Shown here: in pieces, positions 21,448-32,804 of the stretch | Layout: every line of letters begins with the position of its first letter | Numbering within the stretch: position 1 is the first letter of the stretch | NCBI GenBank assembly: GCA_963585895.1 | Contig: OY757907.1 | Location: 113,824,187-113,888,186, forward strand | Reading direction: 5' to 3' | From: Sepioteuthis lessoniana | Lineage: Eukaryota > Mollusca > Cephalopoda > Myopsida > Loliginidae | Length of the DNA: 64,000 nt | Notes under the pieces: model-generated | The model's input: the letters and a program-made list of their open reading frames with translations, nothing else | Told to the model about the DNA's origin: nothing | The model's database searches: none | Program-made: the position numbers and the translations under genes

Positions 21448-21672
21448 ATCCTAGACGAGACTTATTGTGTTTCCATATGCGGTAATGTTCTAGGAAAGTG
21501 TCTGTTTTTTTTCTCTCAGCTATGAGTAAATTGTAGCACAGACTGGATTATTTTGCTTTGTTCAGTAAATCTTTCATGAAGGTAAACTTTAATCAAAAAT
21601 AGTCTGTCTCTGTTTAAAATTGACATTTTTATCGCATCCACCCTTTATTGGAGGGGTTGGGTAGATGCCGTT
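21448..21672 (+). repeat. SINE1 copy, diverged
   Basis: From CTAGACGAGACTTATTGTG (just after box B) through ATGTTCTAGGAAAGTG, CTCTCAGCTATGAGTAAATT, AGCACAGACTGGATTA, AAAATTGACATTTTTATCG and GGAGGGGTTGGGTAGATG. It stands in opposite orientation to the fragment just before it. Confidence 0.6.
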
Positions 21673-21727
21673 TCGGAGTAATCGACTTTTATCACAACAG
21701 CCCTTGTGGGCTGTTAATGCTAAATTT

Positions 21728-21730
21728 TGC

Positions 21731-21808
<78 letters not shown>

Positions 21809-21856
21809 GAAAAGTAATATCTCTATGTATCTATCTATCTATCTATCTATCTATTA
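21728..21856. repeat. (AT)n(AC)n(AT)n and (ATCT)n microsatellites
   Basis: AT, then AC, then AT dinucleotides, then TATCTATCTATC repeats at 21822-21855. Confidence 0.95.
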
Positions 21857-22199
21857 TTGTCGGTGAATAGTTATTAGGTAACTATTTTTACACGAATTGG
21901 TGCTTTTTTTTATTTGTACACAGTTAAATAGTTTCATGCATGGCTATCAAAAGCACTTCTAATTCTATTTCATATTAATAATTATTTTTCACAATGTTAA
22001 TTAGTTTTGATTATTGATATTTCGCACTATTGATTCTATTTTGTGTCAATCATTTATTTGGATAAAGTTAAATGTTTTTAAATATTGCTATTGAACATTA
22101 CAAATTCTTTTTATCTAAAATTCCCATCTAATACGATAAATTGAACATGAGTCTTTGGTTTCAAATAACAATAAAATCCTTATGAAATTATAGTACAAT
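21857..22199. other. No feature recognised
   Basis: Strongly AT-rich, no feature. Confidence 0.4.
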
Positions 22200-22740
22200 T
22201 CTATTTTATCCATACATGGAACCATAACAGGTACTCCTACTTCAAGTCAGAGTGGCGCTGGGAGTAATAGCAATAAAAGCGTACTCCACATTTCTTAAAC
22301 TCCATGAGAGGAGCCTCACCGTCAGATGCAATTTCGTATATTTGCCTGGACACTCAAAATACTGTTTTTTTCTCAACCCTTTGACTTGCAGCCACTGCCT
22401 TCTAGCATCCTCAAGATAAAGACAGTTGCATATTTTGTTTGCCACAAGAGCAATTTAAAAATATGGTTGGACATTCATATCCGTTCTAGGCTTAGAGAGG
22501 ACCAGCCACTTGGTCTGATCAGGCCTCTTCAACTCAACTTCTAGCCTAGTCACAGCCAAAGTTGTATGTTGCAGCTCACGCAAACTCTTAAGCTACCGAG
22601 TCATGGACAGATCAGCCACCAGGATCCCGTCCTTAAACATTAAGGGTTACTACCACACACAGCCTCGTTGGGTGAGTAAGCCTTACCCTTTTGCAGATTT
22701 ACAGTCGGTGTATTCCAAAGCTCCAGCCAAAGGAGTGGAC
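22200..22740 (-). repeat. Element A 5' body with a ~250-bp interruption
   Basis: The left part matches the A body (CCATACATGGAACCATAACA, AGTCAGAGTGGCGCTGG, GCGTACTCCACATTTC, GGAGCCTCACCGTCAGATG). The right part (GTTGGGTGAGTAAGCCTTAC, ACAGTCGGTGTATTCC, CTCCAGCC) closes it. About 250 bp from 22390 to 22650 between them is not A sequence and may be an insertion of an unknown element. Confidence 0.6.
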
Positions 22741-23084
22741 ATTGATAAATACTCACATAAAAAAAGTTAGAACAAAACTTTTTTAGATTTTTCATGAGTC
22801 ACGTCATGAGATATTATAAACATAGAATTTTTAAATCTGATACTTTTTCTAACTGGATTTATAGTAATAATTACGGTTTCTAACAGTTAAACACTGAAGA
22901 ATCGCTTTATTGCCAAATTATTAGCCTGAGTAGAGGGGATGTCATCTAGAAATTTATAAAAGTACGGTAAAATGTAAACAGATGAAAATTAATCGGTAAT
23001 AATTCTTTTTTTAATTTACATGCATCAGTGTACATTTCTGATCTTGTAGATGTGATAGTATTGATTATGACTGTTAAAAACCAG
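22741..23084. other. No feature recognised
   Basis: AT-rich, unassigned. Confidence 0.4.
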
Positions 23085-23985
23085 CCCAGTCACCTGAGGC
23101 TGTAGAATACACCGACTGCATCTCTGCAGAAGGGTAAGACCCTTTCCAACGTGTGTCCTTGATATGACACTTAACAAACATGGTGAAACTCCAGTCCTGG
23201 AGCGTTGGAGAATGTAGAATTCCCCTTCATTGCCATTACTCCAAGGTCCACTCTGACCGGAGTGGTTGCACCTGATATGGTCGTATCGGTGGATAAATAA
23301 AACTGTTTGACATTTAACATGTGTGCAAACAAATGACTTCTATTAAACTGAATTGTCAGAAATAGAACTTTTTGACCATTTAAGAGCGTGTAACCAAATG
23401 ACAGTCAAATTGAATTTTTCATGATACATGGTACTTGTAACTATTTATCTGTCAGCAAAAAATGAATGGTTTTAAAAAGCAATACTTTTGCCTCTTCAAT
23501 GCTTGCAAACAAATGGTTAATATCAAATAAAATTATTAGAGTTACATTTCAATAACTAAAACCAATTAATTGCGAAGAAAGAGCGGCAATACTTGTGTGA
23601 AAACAAATGAGAATTTAGAATGTAAAAATTGAATTACCTACAAACTATTCACCAACAAATCATATGCATATCCATTTAAATATGTGCAAACAAATCACTT
23701 ATGTTACAGTCAAGTCTTATGACATGACTATAGTTACATAATAATACTTGACTCCATTTAACAGTGTGCAAACAAATGATAAAAACCTCATAGATTCATT
23801 CATGTTTGATTGGAATACTTAAAACAATTTCACAGTAAAAAAAAAAATGAGATCATACTCATTTAAAAATGTATCTATAAAATGTGTTTAAAATCATATA
23901 TTTAATGAATAGGCAAAAACGGGGCTTGGCATTAAATAACCAACAGTGGTTGATATGCCATAAAACCGAACCAAACCGAACCATA
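23085..23985 (+). repeat. Element A, long copy with expanded internal region
   Basis: 5' body AGCCCAGTCACCTGAGGCTG, GTAGAATACACCGACTGCAT, CTCTGCAGAAGGGTAAG; then about 600 bp of degenerate internal units marked by GTGTGCAAACAAATGA; then the tail CTTGGCATTAAATAACCAAC and GGTTGATATGCCATAAAACC at 23926-23967, followed by GAACCAAACCGAACC. Confidence 0.85.
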
Positions 23986-24888
23986 CTGTTAAAAGCTGGC
24001 AAGGTGATTCTGAGGAAAAAACGGAAAAAATACAGACTTTTCAGTTCTAAGAGGAAATATCTCAGAGGCTCTACGCCAAGAAATGACTAATCGCTCTCAG
24101 TTCATCCCGCGATTGAGTGCCGATTATAAATACCACGGAAATTTTTCTGCAATGAAACCTAAAATACTCCGCTGTTCATATCATCACGTGATACAAAAAT
24201 GGCAGAACAAAAGTGAGTTCACGCAGAATAAAAAAACTACTGAGGCAAGAACGGAAAGAGAAGGGTTCTTTTATGAAATATAATCTTAAATACAAATTCG
24301 GAATAAACAATAAAAGAGGGCGATGTGTCGAGACAAGAGGAATTGTAATTGTGATAAAATTTGTTGTTTTATTACAAGGGCGGGAACACTGTTATTGGCT
24401 AGAGGCACGACTCAGTGATGGCTGGTTTATGATCTTAGATGCTGTGGAGGGTGTGTTCTCTGGGAGGAAATCTTGCACTCTTCAGCAATTTTTCTTCTGT
24501 CAGCGTTGATCAGACAGTTCAATCATCAGGACCCAATTTTTGAGGTTAAATCACCTATTATATTTGATGAACTTGGACTGACGACTGTGTGTGGTGAGGA
24601 GTATGTCTTAGTTCGAGGCAGACTATGTGGATAAATACTCGAGTTATATTCCATTTGAAAAAAAAAAATAACGGTATGAATAAGATTGTCGTCTGAACCA
24701 AATTATTTGATGGTAGGGATAAACAAAAAGTGGAAAGAACAATTGAACTGAACAACAACACAGAAAGTGAAAAGGAAAGAAAGTTGATTAAAAAACGGTA
24801 AAGGTGGAAATAATTACAGAAATTAAATTAAACGGAATTTAAAAGTAGATTCAAATAAAAATCAAACCAAAAGAAAATGGAAAAGAAT
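23986..24888. other. No feature recognised; 98-codon frame at 24213-24509
   Basis: An open frame at 24213-24509 on the plus strand encodes a basic peptide with RQERKEKG and GREHCYWLEARLSDGW. I recognise no family and see no supporting neighbour. It could be chance or an exon fragment. The rest is unassigned. Confidence 0.25.
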
Positions 24889-25176
24889 TTACAAAAAAAA
24901 AGAAAATAAATAAGATACAGAAAATAGAATGGAACAGAAAAGGAGCGAGAGAAAAAATCTATGAAAAGCGAAAATAGAGGCAAGAAAAAATCTTAAAAAA
25001 GGAAGAGAGAGAATGAGAAGTAATTTTGAAGAAAAAAATAAAGTGGAAGAAAGTAAGAGAGTGATGAATAATTCTGAAGATAAAAGAGAGACAAATACAG
25101 AAAGAGAGAGAGAGAGAAAGAAAGAGAAAGAGAGGGGGAGAGAGGGGGTATTTTGAAAGACAGAAAGAAAGAGTAC

Positions 25177-25218
<42 letters not shown>

Positions 25219-25282
25219 GAGAAGACTTTTTGAAAAGGAAAGAAAGAGAAGGAGAGTGAGAGAAAAAAGTCTTTGTGAAAAC

Positions 25283-25336
<54 letters not shown>

Positions 25337-25345
25337 TATTTTTAA
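24889..25345. repeat. GA-rich low-complexity region
   Basis: Imperfect GAAAGAGA repeats with long pure (GA)n at 25181-25215 and 25293-25332. Long Ser-Leu-Phe frames on the minus strand are artefacts. Confidence 0.9.
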
Positions 25346-25502
25346 AAAGAAGATAAGTAAGGATAGTATAATTCATTAAATGTCAATTTTATCCATTTGT
25401 CTGTTATTGTATTACTAATGAATGGCTACAGTTATGGCCACCACAAGATTTATACATCGAAAATGGCAAGAAGGAAATAAAAGGAAATAAAAAAGTAATC
25501 AA

Positions 25503-25503
<1 letters not shown>

Positions 25504-25545
<42 letters not shown>
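25504..25545. repeat. (GA)n microsatellite
   Basis: About 20 GA units ending in GGGAG. Confidence 0.95.
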
Positions 25546-25546
<1 letters not shown>

Positions 25547-25559
25547 TAAAAAGAAATAG

Positions 25560-26142
25560 GTGATTGGTTTGTTGGTTGGTTGGTTGGGTTTTATGGCATA
25601 TCAACCTTTGTAGGTTATCTAACGCAAAATACATTTTATGCGAATACTCAGTTCTATTTCAAACAATTCAATTTAGCATGAGTACACAGTTTAATTGTCA
25701 AAAACATTTCTATTTCAAGCTATTCAATTTATCCAAACGGTTCTAATTCAGCTAATTCAGTATAGTATAAGTACAGATTTTGTTTACACAGAGTTAAATG
25801 TCAAAACAGTTCTATATTAAACAATTCAGTTTAGTGTAAGTACAGTTTAAATGTCAAAGTGTAACAGTTCTAATTCAAACAATTCAGTTTAGCATAAGTA
25901 TGCAGTTAGTTCTATTTACCCAATAGATAGGGCCCTGTCTCGCGTTACCCTTCCGGGCCAGAGTGAACCTGGGAGCAATGGCAATGAAGGGGTACTCCGC
26001 ATTCCCCAAAGCTCCAGCATTACTGCAACATCGCCATCAGATTATTTAGTTTAATATTCAGGACACACCTTTGGGGGGGATCTTACCCCTCTGCTGATGT
26101 GCAGTCAGTGTATTTTGCAGCCCCAGCCGACTGGGAAAATTG
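25560..26142 (-). repeat. Element A, near-complete copy
   Basis: Begins on the plus strand with (TTGG)n and TTTTATGGCATATCAACC, then internal units, then CAATAGATAGGGCCCTGTC, GGGGTACTCCGCATTCCCC, GATGTGCAGTCAGTGTATTT and CAGCCCCAGCCGACTGGG. Confidence 0.9.
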
Positions 26143-27494
26143 CTCTATCAAATAATTTTTTAAAGTTTCAGATGTTGTTGCTCTCATACTTGTACTAAGA
26201 TACTTGGTTTACATTTTATGTATACGGCTAAACTAGATGATCTCTTTCTGTAGATCAAAGTACCTAAACTGAATTTTTTATTTCTGTGTCATGTTTATTT
26301 TCTCTCAATTTGTAGTTCTTGGATAATCGTATAAATTAAACCACCAGACGAAATGTTCAAAGCTAGAAATACTATGAATTACATGGATTATAACATTTTT
26401 CTCTTACCGTCTTATTCCTTATAATATCATCGAAAAATGAAAATTTAAAACGTCGTGTATTGTTTTCATCTTGTGTACAAACAATAGCCTTCCGGTAGCC
26501 ATGAATTCTAATCCCTCAACGACATAGTTATAAATCACCACAAAAATAGTTTACTGTTGCAATAAAAACAATGGTGAATTTATGATCAGGCATGGATAAC
26601 TTAGAATCTAATTGAGAGAGCATATTTTAAACTTATAAGTCGAATGCAAAAGGAAAATGGATAAAAAAAAATAAAAGAGACTGCCATCTGCTAAATGATG
26701 AATCGCTAAAAAAAATACAAGATGTAGTTATTTACTTAGCTATAGCTCCTTTGAGGTACAAAACAAAACATTAAACCTGAGAGAATAAAATCATTTGGTA
26801 ATATCCAGAAATCCTAGGTCGCTCACTATCACACTACGTAAGACATCTAAAATAAAATCTGTGAAATATATGAAAAGGAAAAGTGTAATGAAGCATTACA
26901 ATCAATCAACCCGCTTTGCGTATATTAGACTGACAATAAAGAATCAAATTCGAAAACTCTCACGTCAACTACGGGAAACGATCACAAAAGAGGTGGCGAT
27001 TTTTAATAAAATGTCAGTCATTTTGAGTCAGGTTGAGGACAAGTATTGGGCTTCAATTTCGGAACTACCGAAAACGTTTTTTCATGTCGGGGGCGGGGGC
27101 GTTCATATTATAGAATAATAGGATTCTCTTTCATTGATCTCACTGTTTTATGGCCAACCTAGTCAGAGGTTAAAACACTCAAATAAAATGAGTATTTTTT
27201 CTTGGAACACATGTCTAATGGTTTCTTTTTCTGTGAACTTGTCATCATCTCTACGTTTCATCTGTCTCCGGTAGCTTTTGTCGAGATCACCTAATGTAAT
27301 TACTAAAAAGAAGGAAACTGAAGTCAGTGAGACATGTGAAATAATGATAACATTACAATTCATATTTGTCAGGCCATTCATTTCATGACTTGAGGTTAAG
27401 GAATCACGTTCATTGTACGTTCCAATTACGTTTGTTATTTGGTTGTTTCTTTTTTACCGAATATAAACAATTCTTAAAAGATATGTTTGTGTCC
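26143..27494. other. No feature recognised; 107-codon frame at 26795-27118
   Basis: AT-rich. The frame at 26795-27118 (plus) starts MVISRNPRSLTITLRK and holds IRKLSRQLRETITKE. No family recognised, and it has no intron-exon context. Confidence 0.25.
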
Positions 27495-27712
27495 CATTAT
27501 TGGGTCAGTTGATTAACCCTAATTCGTACTTCCACTCTGCCTCTGAGTGGATTGTGAAATAATGGCAATGAAGGCGTGCTTCTTAGATATCCAGAACTGG
27601 ATGCTCCAAGTCAGATGCAGTTTAGCCCCAACCCAGCCTTTAAGGAGGTTCTTACCACTCTGGAGAGAATGTAGTTTGCTTCTTCTGAGCACTGCCGACT
27701 GTGGAGGAATAA
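27495..27712 (-). repeat. Element A 5' body fragment, diverged
   Basis: TATTGGGTCAGTTGATTAAC, CTCTGAGTGGATTGTG, AATGGCAATGAAGGCGTGC and GAGCACTGCCGACTGTGG match the A body with many changes. Confidence 0.6.
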
Positions 27713-28205
27713 TGACTGCTAAATGATAGATTGAATAATAAATGATAAATGTTTATCGAATAATAACTGATGAATCATAGATGGAATAATAAATGATGAA
27801 TCATAGATGGGATGATAACTGATGAATCATAGATGGAATGATAACTGATGAATCATAGATGGAATAATAGCTGATGAATCATAGATGGAATAATAAATGA
27901 TGAATGATAGATGGAATAATAACTGATGAATGATAGATGGAATAATAAATGATAAATGATAGATGGAATAATAACGGATGAATGATAGATGGAATAATAA
28001 ATGATAAATGATAGATTGAATAATAACGGATGGATCATAAATGCAATAACAAATGATGAATCATAGATGGAATGATAACTGCTGAATGATAGATAGAACT
28101 ATAAATGATACATGATAGATGGAATAATAACTGATGAATAATAGATGGAATAACAGATGAATCATAGATGGAATAATAAACGATGAATGATAGATGGAAT
28201 AATGA
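27713..28205. repeat. 26-bp minisatellite, about 19 units
   Basis: Unit consensus TGATGAATCATAGATGGAAT followed by AATAAC or AATAAA. Variants change C/G in ATCATAG/ATGATAG and the last residue. It follows directly on an A element and ends near 28203. Ile/Ser/His frames on the minus strand are by-products. Confidence 0.95.
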
Positions 28206-28229
28206 AAAAAAGAGAGATTTAGAAAAAAG

Positions 28230-28266
28230 AAAGCAAGCAAACAAACAAACAAACAAACAAAGCAAA
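28230..28266. repeat. (CAAA)n microsatellite
   Basis: AAGCAAGCAAACAAACAAAC and on. Confidence 0.95.
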
Positions 28267-28474
28267 CACTCATATCTCTAACAATAAGTTGTTGTAGAAG
28301 AACGAAAACAAGATACAAACCAAAAAAGACACAGGTCAAAAGAAAAAGCAAAAAAGGAACCGAAAAATTATCCTGTATTCTTGTCCAGATAAAAAAGTAA
28401 AACAATATATATGCTAAATAGTCTTGATTGAAGACTTTTCTTAAACTAGTGCAGACAATTTTTTTATACATCCA

Positions 28475-28670
28475 GTGGCTGATGCTTCGAGTTACCCTCA
28501 GAAAGAGTATCCTGGGTATGATACTAAAATTCATCTGATTGGGAGGCTCCAAATCTGTCAAAGAAGGGGATGTGGAGTCTACTTTCAATGCCATTACTCC
28601 CAGGTCCTCTAGGAGTGGGAGTAGGTGTACCGGTTACGGTCTCACCAACCAAATAGACCTGTCGAAGAAT
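28475..28670 (+). repeat. Element A 5' body fragment
   Basis: Degenerate 5' body with GGGAGGCTCCAAATCTG, AATGCCATTACTCCCAGGTC, GTAGGTGTACCGGTTACGG and CAACCAAATAGACCTG. Confidence 0.55.
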
Positions 28671-28904
28671 CATTCATGTTCATTAGGGATAATTGGTATC
28701 ATATAACTGTAAGTCATTTGGTTTAAAAATAATTACGTCAAGTTACCATTGTTTACTAAGGATTTGTATTAAAACCATACAACTTTTTGCAAAAATATCA
28801 CGATCATTAAATAGAAATAATAACTTGAAAACATATAATCATTAATATTTAACAGGAATAATTGAAATTATGCAACGGTTGGGGAATTATTTGTATTTGA
28901 TCGC
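28671..28904. other. No feature recognised
   Basis: AT-rich, possibly the decayed internal part of the preceding A fragment. Confidence 0.35.
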
Positions 28905-29606
28905 TTTGGTTTGGATTTTATAGCATATCAACAATTGTAGGTTTTTTAATGCCAAATCCTTTTTATTCATAAATTGAATATATGATCTCTAAACACATTT
29001 CATTGATAACATTCTTAAACAAGTCTGAATTTTTTTTGCACAGAGTTAAATGGGTTAATCTAATTTCAAAAATTTCGGTTTAGCAAAAGTATAGTTTTTG
29101 TTTACACAGTTAAATGTAAAAACAGTTCTATTTAAAACAATTTAGTTCAGCTGGTCAAAATTAAATAGTTACAAGTATTACTATGTACCTCTAACAATTT
29201 AATTAGCATCAGTCATTTGTTTACACAGATGTAAAGCCAGTTCCATTTCAAGCAATTTAGTTAAGCTTAAGTACGTTTTTTTTGTTTACACAGTTAAATT
29301 TAAAAACAGTTCTATTTCAACTATTTCAAACAATTAAGTTTAACAAAAGTACACAGTTTAGTTCTATTTGACCCACAGAGAGGACCCAATGCATTTTTAT
29401 CACTTCGGGAAAATGTGGTCTTGGGAGTGATGGTAATAAATAGGTACTCCACATTCCCCAAAGCCCCAGCATTCCCCAAAGCTCCAGCATTGCCCAAAGC
29501 TTACTGATTGTTGTTTCATAACCAGGACATTCGTTATGGGAGTCTTAACCAACTGCAGAGATGCAGTCGGTGTATTCTTCAGCTCCAGACGACTGGGAAC
29601 GTATTA
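28905..29606 (-). repeat. Element A, near-complete copy
   Basis: Tail TTTATAGCATATCAACAATTG near 28918, internal units, 5' body with TTCTATTTGACCCACAGAGA, TACTCCACATTCCCCAAAGC (part of it duplicated, three CCAGCATT/CCCAAAGC copies near 29455-29500), GATGCAGTCGGTGTATTC, CCAGACGACTGGGAA. Confidence 0.85.
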
Positions 29607-29624
29607 GATCAGAATACTTAATAC

Positions 29625-29860
29625 CAGGTGACGCCATGTCTGTATAGATTAGAATACACTGACTGTGAGATATAAGAAGCCCAAAGAAAGGGGAGTCGTG
29701 AAATGCATATAATGGTGAAGTTCTCGTTCAGGAGCCCTGGGGGTGTTGAGTACCTCTTTATTAGCATTACTCCCTTGTTCTTTCTGACCTGGAATATTTG
29801 TATCCGTCATAGTTTCATTAATGGGTCAAATTGACCTGTTTAAAAATCAATTCGTATTTG
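29625..29860 (+). repeat. Element A 5' body fragment
   Basis: TTAGAATACACTGACTGTGAG, GTGAAGTTCTCGTTCAGG, TTAGCATTACTCCCTTG, GACCTGGAATATTTG. Opposite orientation to the preceding copy, giving a head-to-head pair around 29615. Confidence 0.65.
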
Positions 29861-29974
29861 ATAGGACGGTTCGCAACTTTCTCAAACAAAAAAACTAAAT
29901 AAAATTTAAAAAAACTCTTAGGTAACTCCTGCATGAAAATGTAAATATGAACGTACAATGAACAATATTCGCTA

Positions 29975-30600
29975 ACCCCATGTCGGCTGGGGCTATAGAA
30001 TACACCGAATTCTTCTTTGCAGAAGGGTAGGACCCTACAAAGAATGTCCTGTTTATGACTCTAAACTATCTTATGGTGAGCTTTTATAAGCCTTGAGCTA
30101 AGGGGAATGCAGATTACCCCTTCATTGCCATCGCTCCAGGGTATATTCTGGCCTGGAATGGTAGCACCTAATAGGGTCCCTTCTATGGGTCAAATAGAAC
30201 TAAATTGTGTACTTATATTAAACTGAATTGCTTGAAATAGGACTGTTTTGACATTCCAGCAACGTACTTATGCTAAACTGAATAGTTTGAAATGGAACTG
30301 TTTTTATATGCTAAACTGAATTGTTTGAAATTGAAATTTTTATACATTAAAAATGTACTTATGCTTAACTGAGTTGTTTGAAATAGAACTGTTTTTTGTA
30401 ATTGAAACTGTACTTATGCTAAACTGAGTTGTTTAAAAAAGAAATGTTTTGACATTTAACTGTGTGTAAGCAAAATCTATACTTATGGTAAACTGAATAG
30501 TTTGAAATAGAACTGTTTATATGTATAAAATGGATTTGACATTAATAATTTACAGTGGTTGATGTGCCATAAAACAAAACTAAACCAAACCCTAGGCATA
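29975..30600 (+). repeat. Element A, complete copy
   Basis: Clear full order on the plus strand: CATGTCGGCTGGGGCTATAG, AATACACCGAATTC, CTTTGCAGAAGGGTAGG, CCCTTCATTGCCATCGCTCC, TAGCACCTAATAGGGTCCC; internal units spaced about 50-65 bp with ACTTATGCTAAACTGA and TTGAAATAGAACTGTTTT; tail TTTGACATTAATAATTTACA, GTGGTTGATGTGCCATAAAA and AACTAAACCAAACCC. A good reference for the family. Confidence 0.9.
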
Positions 30601-31309
30601 GAATAAGATTCGACAGGATTTCATGCCGTAAAATAAATCAGTTAATCATTGATACCATGACCATACAACATTTCTTAATAAATAGCAACACAGAATCTGT
30701 AAATAAAAATGTACAATGAACGTATTTTACTCTAGGAAGAAAATAACTCTAGACAGGTTGACCTACCGTTAAAACAAAACAATCATATAATGCAGAGTTT
30801 CAGCTTTTATTAGTCAAGGTTTTCACAACGCAAATAATATCAAATACCTTTTTGAAAACCTCAACATGGACGACATTTTATCCTTCTTCCTAGAAATAAA
30901 ATTTTACCAAAAATTTTAAACGTAGATTTGATCGATTCTGTAAAAAAAAAGTGATTATTTGAAAACAATCACAAATGATTTTAACTCATCGTCAAAAAAA
31001 TGGAAGACTTTCAAGAAACAACTGCGTGGAAAATGTAAGTGTAAAAAAATATACAATGAACGTGATTTTCTGATCTCCTGATATTAAATGAAGAATCAGA
31101 ACAAGCAATTTTACTATTTTACTTTCTACTGTTCTAAAAAAGACATGGTAACTTTTGAAAAGTGAAATAAAGAAAACAAATGCAATTTTTGATTGATATA
31201 TCTATACCTTCTGAGTTTTTCGATGAAAATTACAATGAGGATGGAATAGAAATAACTCATTAAATATAACATAAAATAAAAACGGTATTTGGTAACTTTG
31301 TGATTTGAT
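30601..31309. other. No feature recognised
   Basis: AT-rich. It contains repeated short blocks with AATGTACAATGAACGT (near 30709 and 31046), also found near 29954 and 35040, so part may be a decayed dispersed repeat. Confidence 0.4.
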
Positions 31310-31690
31310 GGATTGATTTTTATGGCATATCAACTCGTCTAGGGTTATTTTATGCCTAGAGCTTACGGAAGTGAGTTCATTCTACGTTAATATTTACATT
31401 TTTTGTATAATTGTTTTTAAGATGACTTTTTTGCACACCATTTGATGCAATCGGAATAGTTTATATATATATATATATATATATGACTTGTAGATACGAC
31501 CTAAACAGGTACACCAATTCCTGATAAAAGTAGGCCAGGGAGTAATAGCAATGAAATGGTACCCAACACTAAACAAATCTCAAGAACTGGAGCTTCACCA
31601 TTAAATGCAGTATAGAGTCATACTCATGACATCCCCTTTTGGTGAAGGGAGTCTTCTTTTTGCTGAGGCTGAATAAGCCTATCGTATATC
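31310..31690 (-). repeat. Element A copy, short and diverged
   Basis: Tail TTTTATGGCATATCAACTCG near 31318, (TA)n at 31463-31484, then a diverged 5' body with AGGCCAGGGAGTAATAGC, AAATGGTACCCAACAC and GGAGCTTCACCATTAAATGC. Confidence 0.65.
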
Positions 31691-31908
31691 CTGCAGACAA
31701 AGGTATTGGTCGTTTGATTAGATGAGAGTTTTCCAAAAAAATTTGTATTGGTGCCTCACTTTAAAAAAAACAAACAAATCATTCCAACATTTTTATCCAC
31801 GCTCAGGGAATAATTAAAACTGTATAGAAAAATAGATAATTCAAAGAATTATTAACTAGAGAGTTTACTAATGAGTAGAGTGTTCTGTAATGGTGCGGGA
31901 GATCGGGT

Positions 31909-32248
31909 ATCTATCTTAGGTCGAGTCATCATATTTACCAACCCCTCCGCTCAGGCAGGATATAACACAAGGTCAATTTTTAAACGGAGTTTAACAGGTT
32001 TAAATTTAGAGTTTTCCTTCACCTAGACTAATGGTCTCACCAAGGTTGAAGAACCCAGTCTGCCCTACTATTTACCCATTGCTGGAGGGAGAATAATTGG
32101 ATTCATACCTTTCTCAAGGGTATTAGTGCTACATGAAATGCAATCAGTCTCGTCCAGGATTTGAACTCGCTTCGCCGTGTCCATTTCCTACGACAATAAC
32201 GATTACACCACGGGCACCTCCTCATACCATCTATCTCAGGTCGAGTAA
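31909..32248. repeat. 20-bp target duplication bracketing SINE1
   Basis: ATCTATCTTAGGTCGAGTCA at 31909-31928 and ATCTATCTCAGGTCGAGTAA at 32229-32248 (two differences). The duplicated sequence is the SINE2 segment just after box B. Confidence 0.9.
31929..32228 (-). repeat. SINE1 copy nested in SINE2
   Basis: Full-length minus-strand SINE1. The head (rc) GTGCCCGTGGTGTAATCG ends near 32217 and the tail starts with ACCAACCCCTCCGCTCAGG near 31939. Body blocks TTTACCCATTGCTGGAGG and CTTTCTCAAGGGTATTAG are clear. Confidence 0.92.
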
Positions 32249-32436
32249 TACCACAGTGTCAAAAATAATACCTACTGCCGCATTGCTTAACACTCAGCAT
32301 TGTAAGGATCAAGGGTAAAGTGGAGCAATCCAGGGAATGGAGTCGCGCACTCCCTTACACCTCGGTGTACTAGCTATTGAAAAGGAAGACTTCAAGTCAC
32401 TCTTGACAAGATCGCCAAATTTACTTACTTTTATCT

Positions 32437-32804
32437 GTAAATTAAAATGTCTCGACTCAAAGGCTGTATTTTTCTTGATTCAACAATCTTTGAATTGGCC
32501 AGCAGGATGTCGACATTTTATTCAACTTATATTTACGGAAGGACACATGACGCAATAATTTCTTTTTGTTAAATTTCTTTTACAAAAGCGAGAATATAGT
32601 TTTATCGAAGGATCAACGCATTAATCAAATAGTAACTAACTTAAAACACACGAAGAAAGTAAATCCGAGCTATAAAAACCGACGTGCCACGACCATATAC
32701 ACACGAGCAGGTGGCATATTTAAATTTATAAAACTTTTATTTCTGAAAAGCTATTTGAAATATCTACTTTACCTCAAAAGAGTGACACCTAGAGGGACTG
32801 AGAA
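32437..32804. other. No feature recognised; 91-codon frame at 32566-32841
   Basis: AT-rich with an open frame containing HTKKVNPSYKNRR and KLLFLKSYLKYLLYLK. No family recognised. Confidence 0.25.

Larger units (their letters stand above)
31862..32436 (+). repeat. SINE2 copy, split by SINE1
   Basis: Head ATGAGTAGAGTGTTCTG, GCGGGAGATCGGGTATC, TAGGTCGAGTCAT is interrupted by SINE1. After 32229 it resumes with CAGGTCGAGTAATACCACAG, CTTAACACTCAGCATTG, GGAGCAATCCAGGGAATGG, CACCTCGGTGTACTAGC and a TTTACTTACTT tail. Confidence 0.9.

Noticed and set aside
24213..24509. 98-codon protein-coding gene
   Set aside because: No family recognised, no context, and a frame of this length is expected by chance in 64 kb of six-frame sequence.
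24889..25376. Long Ser-Leu-rich frames on the minus strand
   Set aside because: They translate (GA)n low-complexity DNA in overlapping frames.
27713..28205. CRISPR-like array
   Set aside because: Units are contiguous with no unique spacers, and the organism is a eukaryote.
27853..28594. 177-codon and shorter minus frames rich in His, Ser and Ile
   Set aside because: They cross the 26-bp minisatellite and a (CAAA)n tract; the remainder has no signature.
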